A DNA stretch of 64,000 bases from Ekhidna lutea (GTDB lineage Bacteria; Bacteroidota; Bacteroidia; Cytophagales; Cyclobacteriaceae). The notes below the pieces were generated by a model, which did not search any database, was not told the origin of the DNA, and worked only from the letters and a program-made list of their open reading frames with translations. Both the position numbers and the translations under genes were made by a program. The DNA lies in assembly GCF_900188325.1 (NCBI RefSeq), contig NZ_FZPD01000003.1, positions 186,001 through 250,000 on the forward strand, in the 5' to 3' direction. This document shows, one piece after another, positions 35,339 to 43,831 of this stretch; position 1 is the first letter of the stretch, and each line of letters begins with the position of its first letter.

Positions 35339-36422
35339 CTATTCTTCTTGGTGAAGAAGATAAGCTTTGATATAATCATTCAAATCCCCATCAAGTACAT
35401 TTTGTACATCTGTCCGCTCAAAGCCGGTTCTGGCATCTTTGATGAGTTTGTAGGGATGTAACACATAATTTCGGATTTGCGATCCAAAATCGATTGCTTT
35501 TTTTCCAGCCTCTATATTTGCGCGCTCTTTGTTTCGCTTCTCGATCTCCATTTGGTACAACTGAGACTTAAGCATCTGCATGGCTCGTTCCCGGTTGGCA
35601 AGCTGAGATCGCTCCACCTGACAAACCACAACAATCCCAGTGGGTTTGTGGGTCAATTGAACTTTGGTCTCCACCTTGTTTACATTTTGACCACCGGCAC
35701 CTCCGGATCGAGAGGTGTGAAGTTCAATGTCAGATGGATTTATATCAATTTCAATTGAATCATCTGCTACCGGATAAACATAAACAGAAGCAAACGAAGT
35801 ATGTCTGCGTCCACCACTATCGAAGGGTGAGATTCGAACCAATCGGTGTACACCATTTTCTGATTTAAGATACCCATACGCAAGTGGTCCATCAAATTCT
35901 AATGTTACCGATTTTACTCCGGCTACATCACCTGCCTGGTAATCAACCTCACGAACTTTGTAGCCATTGGCCTCACCCCACATGATGTACATCCGCATAA
36001 GGATGCCGGCCCAATCGTTACTTTCTGTACCACCAGCGCCAGGAGTGATTTGCAGCATGGCAGAGAGTTGATCTTCCTCTTCTCCCAGCATTTTCTTCAA
36101 TTCCAGGTCTTCCAGTTGTGTCAGAGCAGCTTTGTGAGCTTCTTCCAACTCTTCGTCCGTGGCTTCACCTTCTTGATTAAATTCAAAGAGGGTTTCTACG
36201 TCACCAAGTGAAGTCTCTACTTCTTCAAAGCTTTCGGTCCAGGACTTTAAGCCCTGGATTTTTTTCATGGTTTTTTCCGCCTCGTCAGGATTGTTCCAGA
36301 AGTCGGGCTGGGCGGTGACAAGTTCTAATTCTTCCAGGTTTTTCTTACGACCATCATAGTCAAAGATACCCCCTCAAGGCATTAACACGAGCCTTTAAAT
36401 CTTTCAATTCATCTGTTGTCAT
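35339..36422 (-). CDS. prfB: Peptide chain release factor 2, programmed +1 frameshift
   Basis: RF2 recognises UGA and UAA stops and triggers release through its GGQ motif ([16 protein letters not shown]). The gene is split: a first frame from ATG 36422-36420 gives 20 residues ending AGG GGG TAT CTT, then an in-frame TGA (36362-36360). A +1 shift at CTT T continues with [15 protein letters not shown] into the main frame to 35339, giving 360 residues in all, the normal RF2 size. The slip site is identical to the well-known E. coli one, including the SD-like AGGGGG (36374-36369). The SPF-type discriminator lies in the central domain. Confidence 0.95.
36360..36374 (-). promoter_or_regulatory. prfB recoding site: SD-like AGGGGG, CTT slip codon, TGA
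   Basis: Reading on the minus strand: AGGGGG, TAT, CTT, TGA, C. Low RF2 activity makes ribosomes pause at TGA and slip +1, so RF2 regulates its own synthesis. The site matches the conserved bacterial arrangement exactly. Confidence 0.93.
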
Positions 36423-36529
36423 AGCATGCTAAAATTGAAGTGGCGAAGATAGCATTAGTCTTTAAGAATTTATAAATAATGTGAATATCGGATGAGGAAT
36501 GCTAAAATGTCCAAAACAATGCCTTAAAG

Positions 36530-36645
36530 TCTCCTCCTTGGAGGAGTGGAGGTGGGTTTTTGAAAAAGATTGGTTTGGTCATTTTAGGTGTAAAAGAAAA
36601 AAGGGTTGCTTATTTAACCCACCCCTAGCCCCTCCAAAGGAGGGA
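36530..36645. repeat. Imperfect inverted repeat in the prfB-ilvE gap
   Basis: Left arm 36530-36559 (begins TCTCCTCCTTGGAGGAGTGG, ends GGTGGGTTT) and right arm 36616-36645 (begins AACCCACCCCTAGCCCCTCC) are about 30 nt each and mostly complementary, around a 56-nt centre. It resembles Bacteroidota GGGTGGG/CCCACCC intergenic palindromes. The rest of the 254-nt gap shows no gene. Confidence 0.65.
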
Positions 36646-36676
36646 AATAGGCCTCTTTTAGCCGTCAAGAAATTTA

Positions 36677-37744
36677 TCACCCAATCTTTTTGATCCAGCC
36701 ATATTTGTCCTCAATCTGCCCCATCTTGATGCCAGTAAGCGCATCTAACAGCCGATTAGAGGTCTTACGGGTTTCTATAGTAGGAAGCTCGTAATCTGTT
36801 CCTTCATAGCCTATTACTGCAATATGAGACACAGTAGCTGCAGTGCCAATACCAAATGCTTCTGTCAGGGAACCTTTCTCAATTGCTTCGATGACTTCAT
36901 CAATCTTGATAGGTCGCTCTTCTACATTCAGTCCCCAATCTTTTGCCAAAATCAATGCACTCTCACGAGTAATTCCCGGAAGAATTGAATCGCTGGTTGG
37001 AGGAGTGATGAGTGTGTCATTGATCACGAACATGATATTCATGGTTCCTGACTCCTCAATGAACTCATGTGTTTGTCCATCGGTCCAAACCAGTTGGTGA
37101 TAGCCTTGTGACTGAGCTTGCTTGGCTGGGTATAATGATGCAGCATAGTTTCCTGCAGTCTTAGCAGCACCCACTCCACCCCTTACGGCTCTTGTAAAAT
37201 GTTTTTCGATTTTCACTTTTACCGGCTCAGAATAGTATCCTCCTACTGGGCCTGTCAAAACCATGAACTTGTACGTTTCAGAAGGTCGAACTCCAATAAA
37301 TGGATCGTCTGCAAACTGAAAAGGTCGGATATAAAGTGAAGTCCCTGGCTTATTTGGAACCCAATCTTTATCTAAAGAAACCAAGCTTTCGATTGCTTCC
37401 ATAAAAAGTTCTTCAGGTACGGGCGGCATACACATGCGTTCTGCACTTTTGATCAGTCTCTTAGCGTTAGCTTCTGGTCTGAAGATAAGGATATCTCCAT
37501 TGTCATTTTTGTGTGCTTTCAGCCCTTCGAAAATACTTTGTGCGTAGTGAAGTGTTGCGTTAGCGGGGCTAATAGAGAGGTTTTGATAGGGTGTGATTCG
37601 AAGATCAGTCCATTCACCGTTTTTATAATCAGCCACAAACATGTGGTCAGAAAAAGTCTTGCCGAAAGCGAGGTTGTCGAAATCGATTTCGGATAGTTTA
37701 GATGATTGGGTTTCGGTGATTTGTATATCCAACGTCTCAGTCAT
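36677..37744 (-). CDS. ilvE: Branched-chain amino-acid aminotransferase
   Basis: The 355-residue fold-type IV PLP enzyme transfers amino groups to and from Leu, Ile and Val. Features: LHYAQSIFEGLKAHKNDNGD, RMCMPPVP, SLYIRPFQFADDPFIGV, GGVGAAKTAGNYAASLYPAK with the Schiff-base Lys in AKTAGNYA, EFIEESGTMNIMFV and GITRESAL. ATG 37744 gives the standard N-terminus; an in-frame start at 37816 would intrude into the adenosyltransferase gene. It forms a minus-strand cluster with the two genes upstream (spacing 34 nt). Confidence 0.95.
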   Translation of the reverse strand: MTETLDIQITETQSSKLSEIDFDNLAFGKTFSDHMFVADYKNGEWTDLRITPYQNLSISPANATLHYAQSIFEGLKAHKNDNGDILIFRPEANAKRLIKSAERMCMPPVPEELFMEAIESLVSLDKDWVPNKPGTSLYIRPFQFADDPFIGVRPSETYKFMVLTGPVGGYYSEPVKVKIEKHFTRAVRGGVGAAKTAGNYAASLYPAKQAQSQGYHQLVWTDGQTHEFIEESGTMNIMFVINDTLITPPTSDSILPGITRESALILAKDWGLNVEERPIKIDEVIEAIEKGSLTEAFGIGTAATVSHIAVIGYEGTDYELPTIETRKTSNRLLDALTGIKMGQIEDKYGWIKKIG

Positions 37745-37778
37745 TATGCTACAGTCTTTGGGTTGAAATGGGATTATT

Positions 37779-38339
37779 TCAATCAGACTTAGGTGACCAA
37801 GGCACTTCCTGTACACCTAAAATGTGCCCGATTGCGCGCGCAAAGATGAACAAATAATCAGACAATCTATTCATGAACTGTAATATTGACTCATCAATAG
37901 GCTCGTGATTAGCTAACGAAATGATGCTGCGTTCGGTTCTCCTGCATACCGTACGGCAGATATGCGCAAGCGAAACAGCAGGGTGCCCACCCGGTAAAAT
38001 AAAAGTTTTTAAAGGAGGTACTTCGCTATCAAATTTATCAATCCAAACCTCTAATTGCTGCACCTCGGTTTTGGTGATTTGAGGAAGTTCAAAGCCTTTA
38101 AAATCTGCTTCAGTAGCCAGAATACTTCCGATAGAAAAAAGGTGTTCTTGAATCCAGTAAAGTTGTTGCTTCAGTCGGTTTTCAACTTCATCATGATCTT
38201 TTAGGTGTCCGATAAATGAATTGAGCTCGTCCACATTTCCATAGGCTTCAATTCTGAAATCAGCTTTTGAAACTTTTTTACCTCCCAGCAGAGAAGTTTG
38301 TCCCTTATCTCCTGTTTTTGTATAGAGTTTGGCACTCAT
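37779..38339 (-). CDS. PduO-type ATP:cob(I)alamin adenosyltransferase
   Basis: The 186-residue enzyme makes adenosylcobalamin from cob(I)alamin and ATP. It has the N-terminal signature [34 protein letters not shown], the core helices [20 protein letters not shown] and [15 protein letters not shown]. Its presence suggests a coenzyme B12-dependent enzyme (for example methylmalonyl-CoA mutase) elsewhere in the genome. Its ATG overlaps the stop of the ATPase gene upstream by 4 nt. Confidence 0.94.
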   Translation of the reverse strand: MSAKLYTKTGDKGQTSLLGGKKVSKADFRIEAYGNVDELNSFIGHLKDHDEVENRLKQQLYWIQEHLFSIGSILATEADFKGFELPQITKTEVQQLEVWIDKFDSEVPPLKTFILPGGHPAVSLAHICRTVCRRTERSIISLANHEPIDESILQFMNRLSDYLFIFARAIGHILGVQEVPWSPKSD

Positions 38340-39049
38340 GCAGGCACTTTAGTAGTTCTTACACTTTTATTCACCTCATCAGACTCAATCAACCCATCTC
38401 GTAATCGAACAATGCGATGCGAGTACTCTGCAATATCTTCTTCGTGCGTAACCATGATAATGGTGTTGCCTTTGTCGTGCAACTCCTGAAACAGGTCCAT
38501 GATATCGTATGAGGTTTTGGAATCCAGGTTTCCAGTAGGCTCATCTGCAAGGATAATACTTGGGTTATTTACTAAAGCTCTCGCAATCGCAACCCTTTGC
38601 CTTTGTCCACCGGAAAGTTCATTTGGCTTGTGATACGCTCGGTCTTCCAAGCCAACACCAGCAAGTGCTGCGAGCGCCTTCTCTTCTCGTTCTGAAGAAC
38701 TATAACCTGCATAAACGAGTGGAAGCGCTACATTTTCAAGAGCAGATGCTCTTGGTAAAAGGTTAAATGTCTGAAAAACGAATCCGATTTCCTTATTCCT
38801 GATTTCAGCAAGTTCGTTTTCCGTCAGGTCACTCACATCGTGATTATTTAACACATAGCTGCCATCAGTGGGAGTGTCCAGGCAACCAATGATGTTCATC
38901 AGGGTAGACTTCCCTGAGCCTGATGGTCCCATAAAAGCAACATATTCTCCCTGGTCGATATTGATCGAAATGGATTTTAAGGCCATAATGACCTCACTAC
39001 CCATGATGTACTTTTTTGAAACCTCTGTTGTATTTATTATGCTGCTCAT
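38336..39049 (-). CDS. ABC transporter ATP-binding protein, LolD/MacB type
   Basis: The 237-residue ATPase has Walker [11 protein letters not shown]-loop [17 protein letters not shown], signature [15 protein letters not shown], Walker [16 protein letters not shown] and the H-loop MVTHE. These features define the group that energises FtsX-type permeases (lipoprotein release, macrolide export, cell division). It could serve permeases such as those at 1-3024, but there is no linkage. Start ATG 39049 ([14 protein letters not shown]); an in-frame upstream start at 39112 adds a non-conserved extension. It overlaps the adenosyltransferase gene by 4 nt. Confidence 0.93.
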   Translation of the reverse strand: MSSIINTTEVSKKYIMGSEVIMALKSISINIDQGEYVAFMGPSGSGKSTLMNIIGCLDTPTDGSYVLNNHDVSDLTENELAEIRNKEIGFVFQTFNLLPRASALENVALPLVYAGYSSSEREEKALAALAGVGLEDRAYHKPNELSGGQRQRVAIARALVNNPSIILADEPTGNLDSKTSYDIMDLFQELHDKGNTIIMVTHEEDIAEYSHRIVRLRDGLIESDEVNKSVRTTKVPA

Positions 39050-39139
39050 TGCTGTCCTTCTATGTTCGCTAAAGTAAAAAATTATGACCTGCTCGAGGCA
39101 AGACACTAACACGTTTTTTAGATAGTTTTGGTTCTAATA

Positions 39140-39568
39140 ATGTTACACACTATGCTAGCAATCTTTTTAAGTCTTCTATTCATACCACAACTTTCAGGGT
39201 GGGAATTATTATCCTCAGTAGAAATTGTAATGGGGTATGATGACTTTATGAGTGCCGAAGTTGAGCAACCTAAATTTTCTGAACAACTAAAATTACGGGA
39301 AGGGAAGGAGCTAACCCTTGAAGGGTTCATTATCCCCCTTCAGCAGGAGAGCGATCAGGACTATTTTGTACTTTCTCGCTTCCCATATCAAAGTTGTTTT
39401 TTCTGTGGTGCAGCCGGTCCGGAGACGGTGGTGGAGGTCTATTCAGACAGACAATTTCGATTTACAGATGAACGTGTTAGGGTGACGGGTAAACTTCGGC
39501 TAAACGATGACAACCCATTGCATCTTTTTTATATCCTCGAAGATTGCCAGGTAACAAAGCTTGACTAA
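39140..39568 (+). CDS. Exported protein, DUF3299-like
   Basis: The 142-residue product has an N-terminal signal segment (MLHTMLAIFLSLLFIPQLSG). The mature part has GFIIPLQQESDQDYFVLSRF, PYQSCFFCGAAGPETVVEVY and a VTGKLRLNDDNPLHLFYILE ending, which resembles DUF3299 proteins where a Cys-containing loop follows a two-strand OB-like core. CxFC could bind metal or form a disulfide. A TTG 4 codons upstream is a less likely start. The next gene begins directly after the stop. Confidence 0.7.
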   Translation: MLHTMLAIFLSLLFIPQLSGWELLSSVEIVMGYDDFMSAEVEQPKFSEQLKLREGKELTLEGFIIPLQQESDQDYFVLSRFPYQSCFFCGAAGPETVVEVYSDRQFRFTDERVRVTGKLRLNDDNPLHLFYILEDCQVTKLD

Positions 39569-39901
39569 ATGGATAAGGAGAGCTTCTTTCAGGATGTATA
39601 TGAAGTTGCAAAACTTATACCGAAAGGAAGGGTGACTAGTTATGGAGCAATCGCCAAATATCTAGGCGTAGCACGGTCCGCTAGAGTGGTGGGATGGGCA
39701 ATGAATGGAGCATCTACTTTGGATGATGTTCCAGCTCATCGAGTGGTAAATCGAATTGGAGTGTTAAGTGGAAAAAACCACTTTCAAACACCTACTAGAA
39801 TGGAAGAGCTGTTGGAGAAAGAAGGGGTAAAAGTGAAAAACGATCAAATTTTAGATTTCGAAAAACACTTTTGGGATCCTATGACAGAACTTGGCTTGTG
39901 A
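39569..39901 (+). CDS. Alkyltransferase-like protein (ATL), MGMT family without active cysteine
   Basis: The 110-residue protein matches the DNA-binding domain of O6-alkylguanine-DNA methyltransferases: VYEVAKLIPKGRVTSYGAIA, RSARVVGWAMNGAS and PAHRVVNRIGVLSG. The active-site PCHRV is changed to PAHRV, so the methyl-accepting Cys is Ala. Proteins like this (ATLs) bind O6-alkylguanine, flip it out and recruit nucleotide-excision repair rather than repairing it directly. The Arg finger and HTH (YGAIAKYLGVARSARVVG) are kept. It starts immediately after the DUF3299-like stop and converges on the next gene 2 nt away. Confidence 0.9.
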   Translation: MDKESFFQDVYEVAKLIPKGRVTSYGAIAKYLGVARSARVVGWAMNGASTLDDVPAHRVVNRIGVLSGKNHFQTPTRMEELLEKEGVKVKNDQILDFEKHFWDPMTELGL

Positions 39902-39903
39902 AT

Positions 39904-41085
39904 CTACCCATCCTGATTAGCTTCATCAATTACCCGAATAGCTTCATAAAATAGTTGGTGTAGGTATACTATTTTCATTAAATGGTTCATGTGCCCTTTA
40001 GCAAGGTATATGTTAAGCTTCTCTTTTGAATCATTCGTGGGTTGCATTGCTGCAACCATTTCAGAGTTTATGAAGACTTTCATTACATCTGCAGGCTGGT
40101 CATACCTTAATTCAAAATGCTCTTTAAGGAACCTCCCTGATAATTTATTGTCATCAAGGTTGAACACCTCATCAGACGCTCCAATTTTCAGAATAATCTC
40201 AGCACTATAATTACTCAGGTTGAATACACCTAAAAATTGAGTAGATTTTGATGAAATGATAGCTTTCCATGATTCCGCTACCCAATTATTTTTGACGGTA
40301 ACTCTCTGAATTACTTGTTTCTCATCACTCAATAGTAAATCACTTTTTGTTTCTTCTTCCCACCCCCTGTTAATTTTGATTATTATAGAGTCTTCCAGTG
40401 TAGCCTTACGGGTATCATATTCATTCAAGGTTAATTTTATGGCATTTAGAATAAACTCTGAAACTGATTGATCTGGAGGTCTACTGAAATCAAGTGACTC
40501 GAAGCTTGGATTTTCTTCAGAAAATAGCGTGATCAGACATCTATTGTAAATACTGAAGAAATCTTCTTCTGATAAAAGAAACTTGTTACTAATACCTGTA
40601 GTTGGGTAGCTAATATTGATTGGGACTTTCACGTTATTCTTAAAAAATTTTTTCCCTTTATGATCTGAAATTTTCACTTTTATTAAAAAAGCATATTGTG
40701 TACTCAGGTCAAATGTTTGACTGGTTTGGATTTCAGATTCAAATCTTAAGTAGTAATCATGTCCTCCCTTTTTGATTGCTTTCTTGTGTTTGTTTAAGTA
40801 CAAAGACGAGGGGCTGGCATACAGATCCTCCTCACTTCCGGCAAAAAAATAGACACTCTCGCCACCGAAGGTGACTTCTTTTATTCCAAAACTAGCTTTG
40901 AGTTTTTCTGAAATATCCTCTTTTAGTTTATTCAGGAGATTAGGGGATGACCTAAAATAGTCTGGTAATTCCGGGTCATTGGGGCCGCTGGGATAATTAA
41001 AGGTTAAATCGGTTACCAGAAGACCCTGTCCGTCTGTGATTAGAAAAGCAATTGTAAAAATTAATGTTGCAATGCATTTCTTCAT
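39904..41085 (-). CDS. Secreted protein of unknown function
   Basis: The 393-residue product has a signal peptide (KKCIATLIFTIAFLITDGQG) and no other membrane helix. The mature chain alternates beta-like and helical stretches (VTFGGESVYFFAG, LSTQYAFLIKVKIS, FLGVFNLSNYSAEIILKIGA) and ends LMKIVYLHQLFYEAIRVIDE. I recognise no family or motif. It overlaps the sodium symporter gene by 4 nt, so it is probably co-expressed with it. Its end is 2 nt from the ATL stop. Confidence 0.7.
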   Translation of the reverse strand: MKKCIATLIFTIAFLITDGQGLLVTDLTFNYPSGPNDPELPDYFRSSPNLLNKLKEDISEKLKASFGIKEVTFGGESVYFFAGSEEDLYASPSSLYLNKHKKAIKKGGHDYYLRFESEIQTSQTFDLSTQYAFLIKVKISDHKGKKFFKNNVKVPINISYPTTGISNKFLLSEEDFFSIYNRCLITLFSEENPSFESLDFSRPPDQSVSEFILNAIKLTLNEYDTRKATLEDSIIIKINRGWEEETKSDLLLSDEKQVIQRVTVKNNWVAESWKAIISSKSTQFLGVFNLSNYSAEIILKIGASDEVFNLDDNKLSGRFLKEHFELRYDQPADVMKVFINSEMVAAMQPTNDSKEKLNIYLAKGHMNHLMKIVYLHQLFYEAIRVIDEANQDG

Positions 41086-42524
41086 TTTGCGCTTTTTTGA
41101 ATTAAAAATAATCCTATAAAAGTTATGAGACCATTAAGTATTAATATTTCAAATCCAAATCTATAACCGGCCAGAAGGGCTTCAGAATTGATATTAATGA
41201 GGTAACTCAATAGTGGTGAAGTAACGCAAACAAGCGGAACAAATCGATCTTTTACATTCCATTTCGTGAATATTCCGAAAGCAAAAAGACCCAAGAGAGG
41301 GCCATAGGTGTAACCTGCAGCTATGAAAATAGATGTAATTACACTTTGGTCATTTATGGCCTGAAAAATCAGAATTACAAAAAAGAGAATAAATGAAAAC
41401 CCAAAGTGAATTCCGATTCTGAGATTTTTGCGTTCTTCGTAGTTTTCTTTTCTGAACCCCAGAAAATCAACGCAAAAGGAAGTAGTAAGCGCTGTGAGCG
41501 CTGAGTCGGCGCTGGAGTATGCGGCAGCTGTTATTCCTAATAAAAAAGTTACGGTTCCGATTGTTGAAAACTCATTCACAGCAAGCATAGGGAAAAGATT
41601 GTCGGAGCGATCAGGAATGACGATACCACCGATTTCCGCATATTGATAAAGCAGAACACCGAGACTTAAAAACAAGAAATTGACAATGACCAAAATGATG
41701 CAAAACCAGAATACGTTTTTCTGTGCTTCACCGATATTCTTACAGGTCAAGTTTTTTTGCATCATATCCTGATCTAGCCCAGTCATCACTATGGCTATAA
41801 ACGCTCCGCTAAAAAACTGTTTGTAAAAGTTGGTGCCACTTTGCCAGTCCCAATTGAAAATGGTAGATCGACTATCCTGAAATAAGCTTGAAGATAGCTC
41901 TGTCCAGGTCCAGGAAAGTTCGTTTTTAATAAAGAGGATACTCACAACAACTGCAACCAACATAAATGCCGTTTGTAGTGTGTCCGTCCAGACTATGGTT
42001 TTAATGCCACCTCTAAATGTATAAAGCCAAATGAGAATAATAGTAGTCAGCACAGAAATCCAAAATGGCAGATTATATGTATCAAAAAAAGCAATCTGTA
42101 GAACGCCGGCCACTAAAAAAAGCCTAAAGCTTGCGCCAATAATACGGCTGATTAAAAAGAAGAAAGCACCAGATTTATATGCCCAAAACCCAAAACGCTG
42201 TTCCAGATAGGTGTATATGGAAACCAGGTTGAGTTTGTAATATAGGGGCAGAAGAACCCTGGCAATTACAAAATAGCCTACCAGATATCCGAGCACGACC
42301 TGGAAATAGTGAAAGTTTGTATTGGCAACTTCTCCCGGAACAGAAATGAATGTAACTCCGGAAAGAGAAGCTCCAATCATTCCGAAGGCAACCAGGTACC
42401 ACTTGGACTCACGATTAGCAGTGTAGAAGTCAGTGGATTTAGCATTTTTGGAGGTGATCCAGGAGATCCCAATCAATAAAATAAAATATCCCAGAATGAT
42501 CGAGCCAACGAAAATCGGATTCAT
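41082..42524 (-). CDS. Sodium:solute symporter family (SSS) transporter
   Basis: The 480-residue carrier has about 13 helices, with SSS-family features FISVPGEVANTNFHYFQVVL, RIIGASFRLFLVAG, FRGGIKTIVWTDTLQTAFM, GLDQDMMQKNLTCKN and a sodium-site segment GITAAAYSSADSALTALTTS. Members import sugars, amino acids, or nucleosides with sodium; here the substrate is unknown. ATG 42524 gives MNPIFVGSIILGYFILLIGI; an earlier in-frame start at 42581 is less plausible. It is divergent from clpS. Confidence 0.9.
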   Translation of the reverse strand: MNPIFVGSIILGYFILLIGISWITSKNAKSTDFYTANRESKWYLVAFGMIGASLSGVTFISVPGEVANTNFHYFQVVLGYLVGYFVIARVLLPLYYKLNLVSIYTYLEQRFGFWAYKSGAFFFLISRIIGASFRLFLVAGVLQIAFFDTYNLPFWISVLTTIILIWLYTFRGGIKTIVWTDTLQTAFMLVAVVVSILFIKNELSWTWTELSSSLFQDSRSTIFNWDWQSGTNFYKQFFSGAFIAIVMTGLDQDMMQKNLTCKNIGEAQKNVFWFCIILVIVNFLFLSLGVLLYQYAEIGGIVIPDRSDNLFPMLAVNEFSTIGTVTFLLGITAAAYSSADSALTALTTSFCVDFLGFRKENYEERKNLRIGIHFGFSFILFFVILIFQAINDQSVITSIFIAAGYTYGPLLGLFAFGIFTKWNVKDRFVPLVCVTSPLLSYLININSEALLAGYRFGFEILILNGLITFIGLFLIQKSAK

Positions 42525-42585
42525 TGTGTTTGTTATTAAAATGCGGTTGCAAATTACAAAGCAACTCTGGTTGTTCGGCAATTAT

Positions 42586-42593
42586 TAGTTTTG
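42586..42593 (+). promoter_or_regulatory. TAGTTTTG box before clpS
   Basis: TAGTTTTG matches TAnnTTTG and would give a short leader of 17 nt before ATG 42611. The upstream TTG at 42571-42573 is only 12 nt away, too near for the usual spacing. Weak call. Confidence 0.35.
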
Positions 42594-42610
42594 CAGTTAA
42601 TCAAAGAGAT

Positions 42611-42898
42611 ATGAGTACTGATTTTGATATAGCGATTGAGGAAGAAATTCAGACAGGGGAAGATATCGGAAGTGAGAGTTTGCGCGATCTCATGGTTTAC
42701 AACGATGACTTTAACACTTTCGATCATGTCATTAACACGCTGGTAAAAGTGTGCAAGCATGATGTGCATCAGGCTGAGCAATGTACATTTCTCATTCACT
42801 ACAAGGGCAAATGCTCGGTGAAAAAAGGAATGTATGAGGAATTGAAACCAATGAGGGAAGGGGTCACTTCAGCTGGCATCAAAGCTTCAATAGTCTAA
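42611..42898 (+). CDS. clpS: ATP-dependent Clp protease adaptor ClpS
   Basis: The 95-residue adaptor delivers N-degron substrates to ClpAP. It contains [20 protein letters not shown], with the conserved Asn-Asp-Asp and hydrophobic pocket residues, and [20 protein letters not shown], with the conserved His region. ATG 42611 is chosen: the frame extends upstream without homology. recR begins 2 nt after its stop, so the two are probably co-transcribed. Confidence 0.93.
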   Translation: MSTDFDIAIEEEIQTGEDIGSESLRDLMVYNDDFNTFDHVINTLVKVCKHDVHQAEQCTFLIHYKGKCSVKKGMYEELKPMREGVTSAGIKASIV

Positions 42899-42900
42899 GA

Positions 42901-43509
42901 ATGGAATTCCCTTCGCAGTTGGTGGAACGTGCCGTTGAAGAAATCTCCAGGCTTCCGGGCATTGGAAAAAAAACGGCACTCAGGCTGGCTTTGCATCTGT
43001 TAAAGCAACCTGAAGACGCTACTTTCGAGCTTTCATCCGCACTTAAAGAATTAAGAGAAAATATTAAGTACTGCAAAACCTGTCACATCATCGCTGACAC
43101 GGAGGAGTGCACCTGTCAAAATGCTTATCGTGATACTTCCGTAATTTGTGTGGTGGAAGATACACCAGACGTTTTGGCAATCAGAAACACCGGACAGTAT
43201 AACGGACTCTTTCATGTGCTTGGTGGACGTATCTCTCCAATGGATGGTATTGGCCCGGAGAATGTTAAAATCGATTCCTTGATCAGCCGCATTAAGAGTG
43301 ATGATCAGGTGAAAGAGGTCATTTTGGCGCTGAGTGCTACTATGGAAGGGGATACAACTTCTTTTTATATAACTAAGCTCCTAAAAGAATCCGGAATCAA
43401 GGTGACGACTATTGCACGGGGAATTCCGGTAGGTAGTGAACTTGAGTTTGCTGATGAAGTGACGCTTGGGAGAAGTATCACTACCAGAACGCTTTTCAGT
43501 CAAGATTAA
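42901..43509 (+). CDS. recR: Recombination mediator protein RecR
   Basis: The 202-residue protein works with RecF/RecO to load RecA at gaps. It has the N-terminal HhH ([20 protein letters not shown]), a zinc finger with [15 protein letters not shown], then the Toprim domain ([40 protein letters not shown]) and the C-terminal [18 protein letters not shown]. Length is normal. It lies 2 nt after clpS. Confidence 0.96.
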   Translation: MEFPSQLVERAVEEISRLPGIGKKTALRLALHLLKQPEDATFELSSALKELRENIKYCKTCHIIADTEECTCQNAYRDTSVICVVEDTPDVLAIRNTGQYNGLFHVLGGRISPMDGIGPENVKIDSLISRIKSDDQVKEVILALSATMEGDTTSFYITKLLKESGIKVTTIARGIPVGSELEFADEVTLGRSITTRTLFSQD

Positions 43510-43593
43510 TAATTAATACTAATTATTCGTTTTAGGTAAGCTACTTTCTGCCAATTGATCGCCTAGCTGAAACTTCAATTTGACCAAAAAAGG

Positions 43594-43779
43594 TTAATCC
43601 TTTCTCCTTCCACCGCCTCTTAAATTCTGTGACAATAGAACAGCAATCCCAAAAGCCATGATAAGAAATATCCACCTCGGATTTCCCTCTTTGTAGGTTT
43701 TCATCAAGTACCACACACTGAGAAATAAAGCCAGAATAATCCCTGCAAAAGCGAGGGGTCTTATGAGTTTTGGGTTCAT
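43594..43779 (-). CDS. Small two-helix membrane protein
   Basis: The 61-residue product from ATG 43779 has two hydrophobic helices (PLAFAGIILALFLSVWYLMK and RWIFLIMAFGIAVLLS) joined by a charged loop, with a Gly/Arg-rich tail. It lies between recR and murF on the opposite strand. A longer in-frame start (43896) would overlap murF. Function unknown. Confidence 0.6.
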   Translation of the reverse strand: MNPKLIRPLAFAGIILALFLSVWYLMKTYKEGNPRWIFLIMAFGIAVLLSQNLRGGGRRKD

Positions 43780-43818
43780 GTGGTAAATATAGGAATCACA
43801 TAATTGCTTCTTAAAAGA

Positions 43819-43826
43819 TACTTTTG
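43819..43826 (+). promoter_or_regulatory. TACTTTTG box 5 nt before murF start
   Basis: TACTTTTG matches TAnnTTTG and ends 5 nt before the murF ATG. No TTG at the usual distance is present. If active, the murF mRNA would be almost leaderless. Confidence 0.4.
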
Positions 43827-43831
43827 CCTCG

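Noticed and set aside
36360-36362. prfB as a pseudogene broken by a stop codon
   Set aside because: The TGA lies in the classic CTT-TGA-C slip site with an SD-like AGGGGG upstream; the shifted frame is fully conserved.
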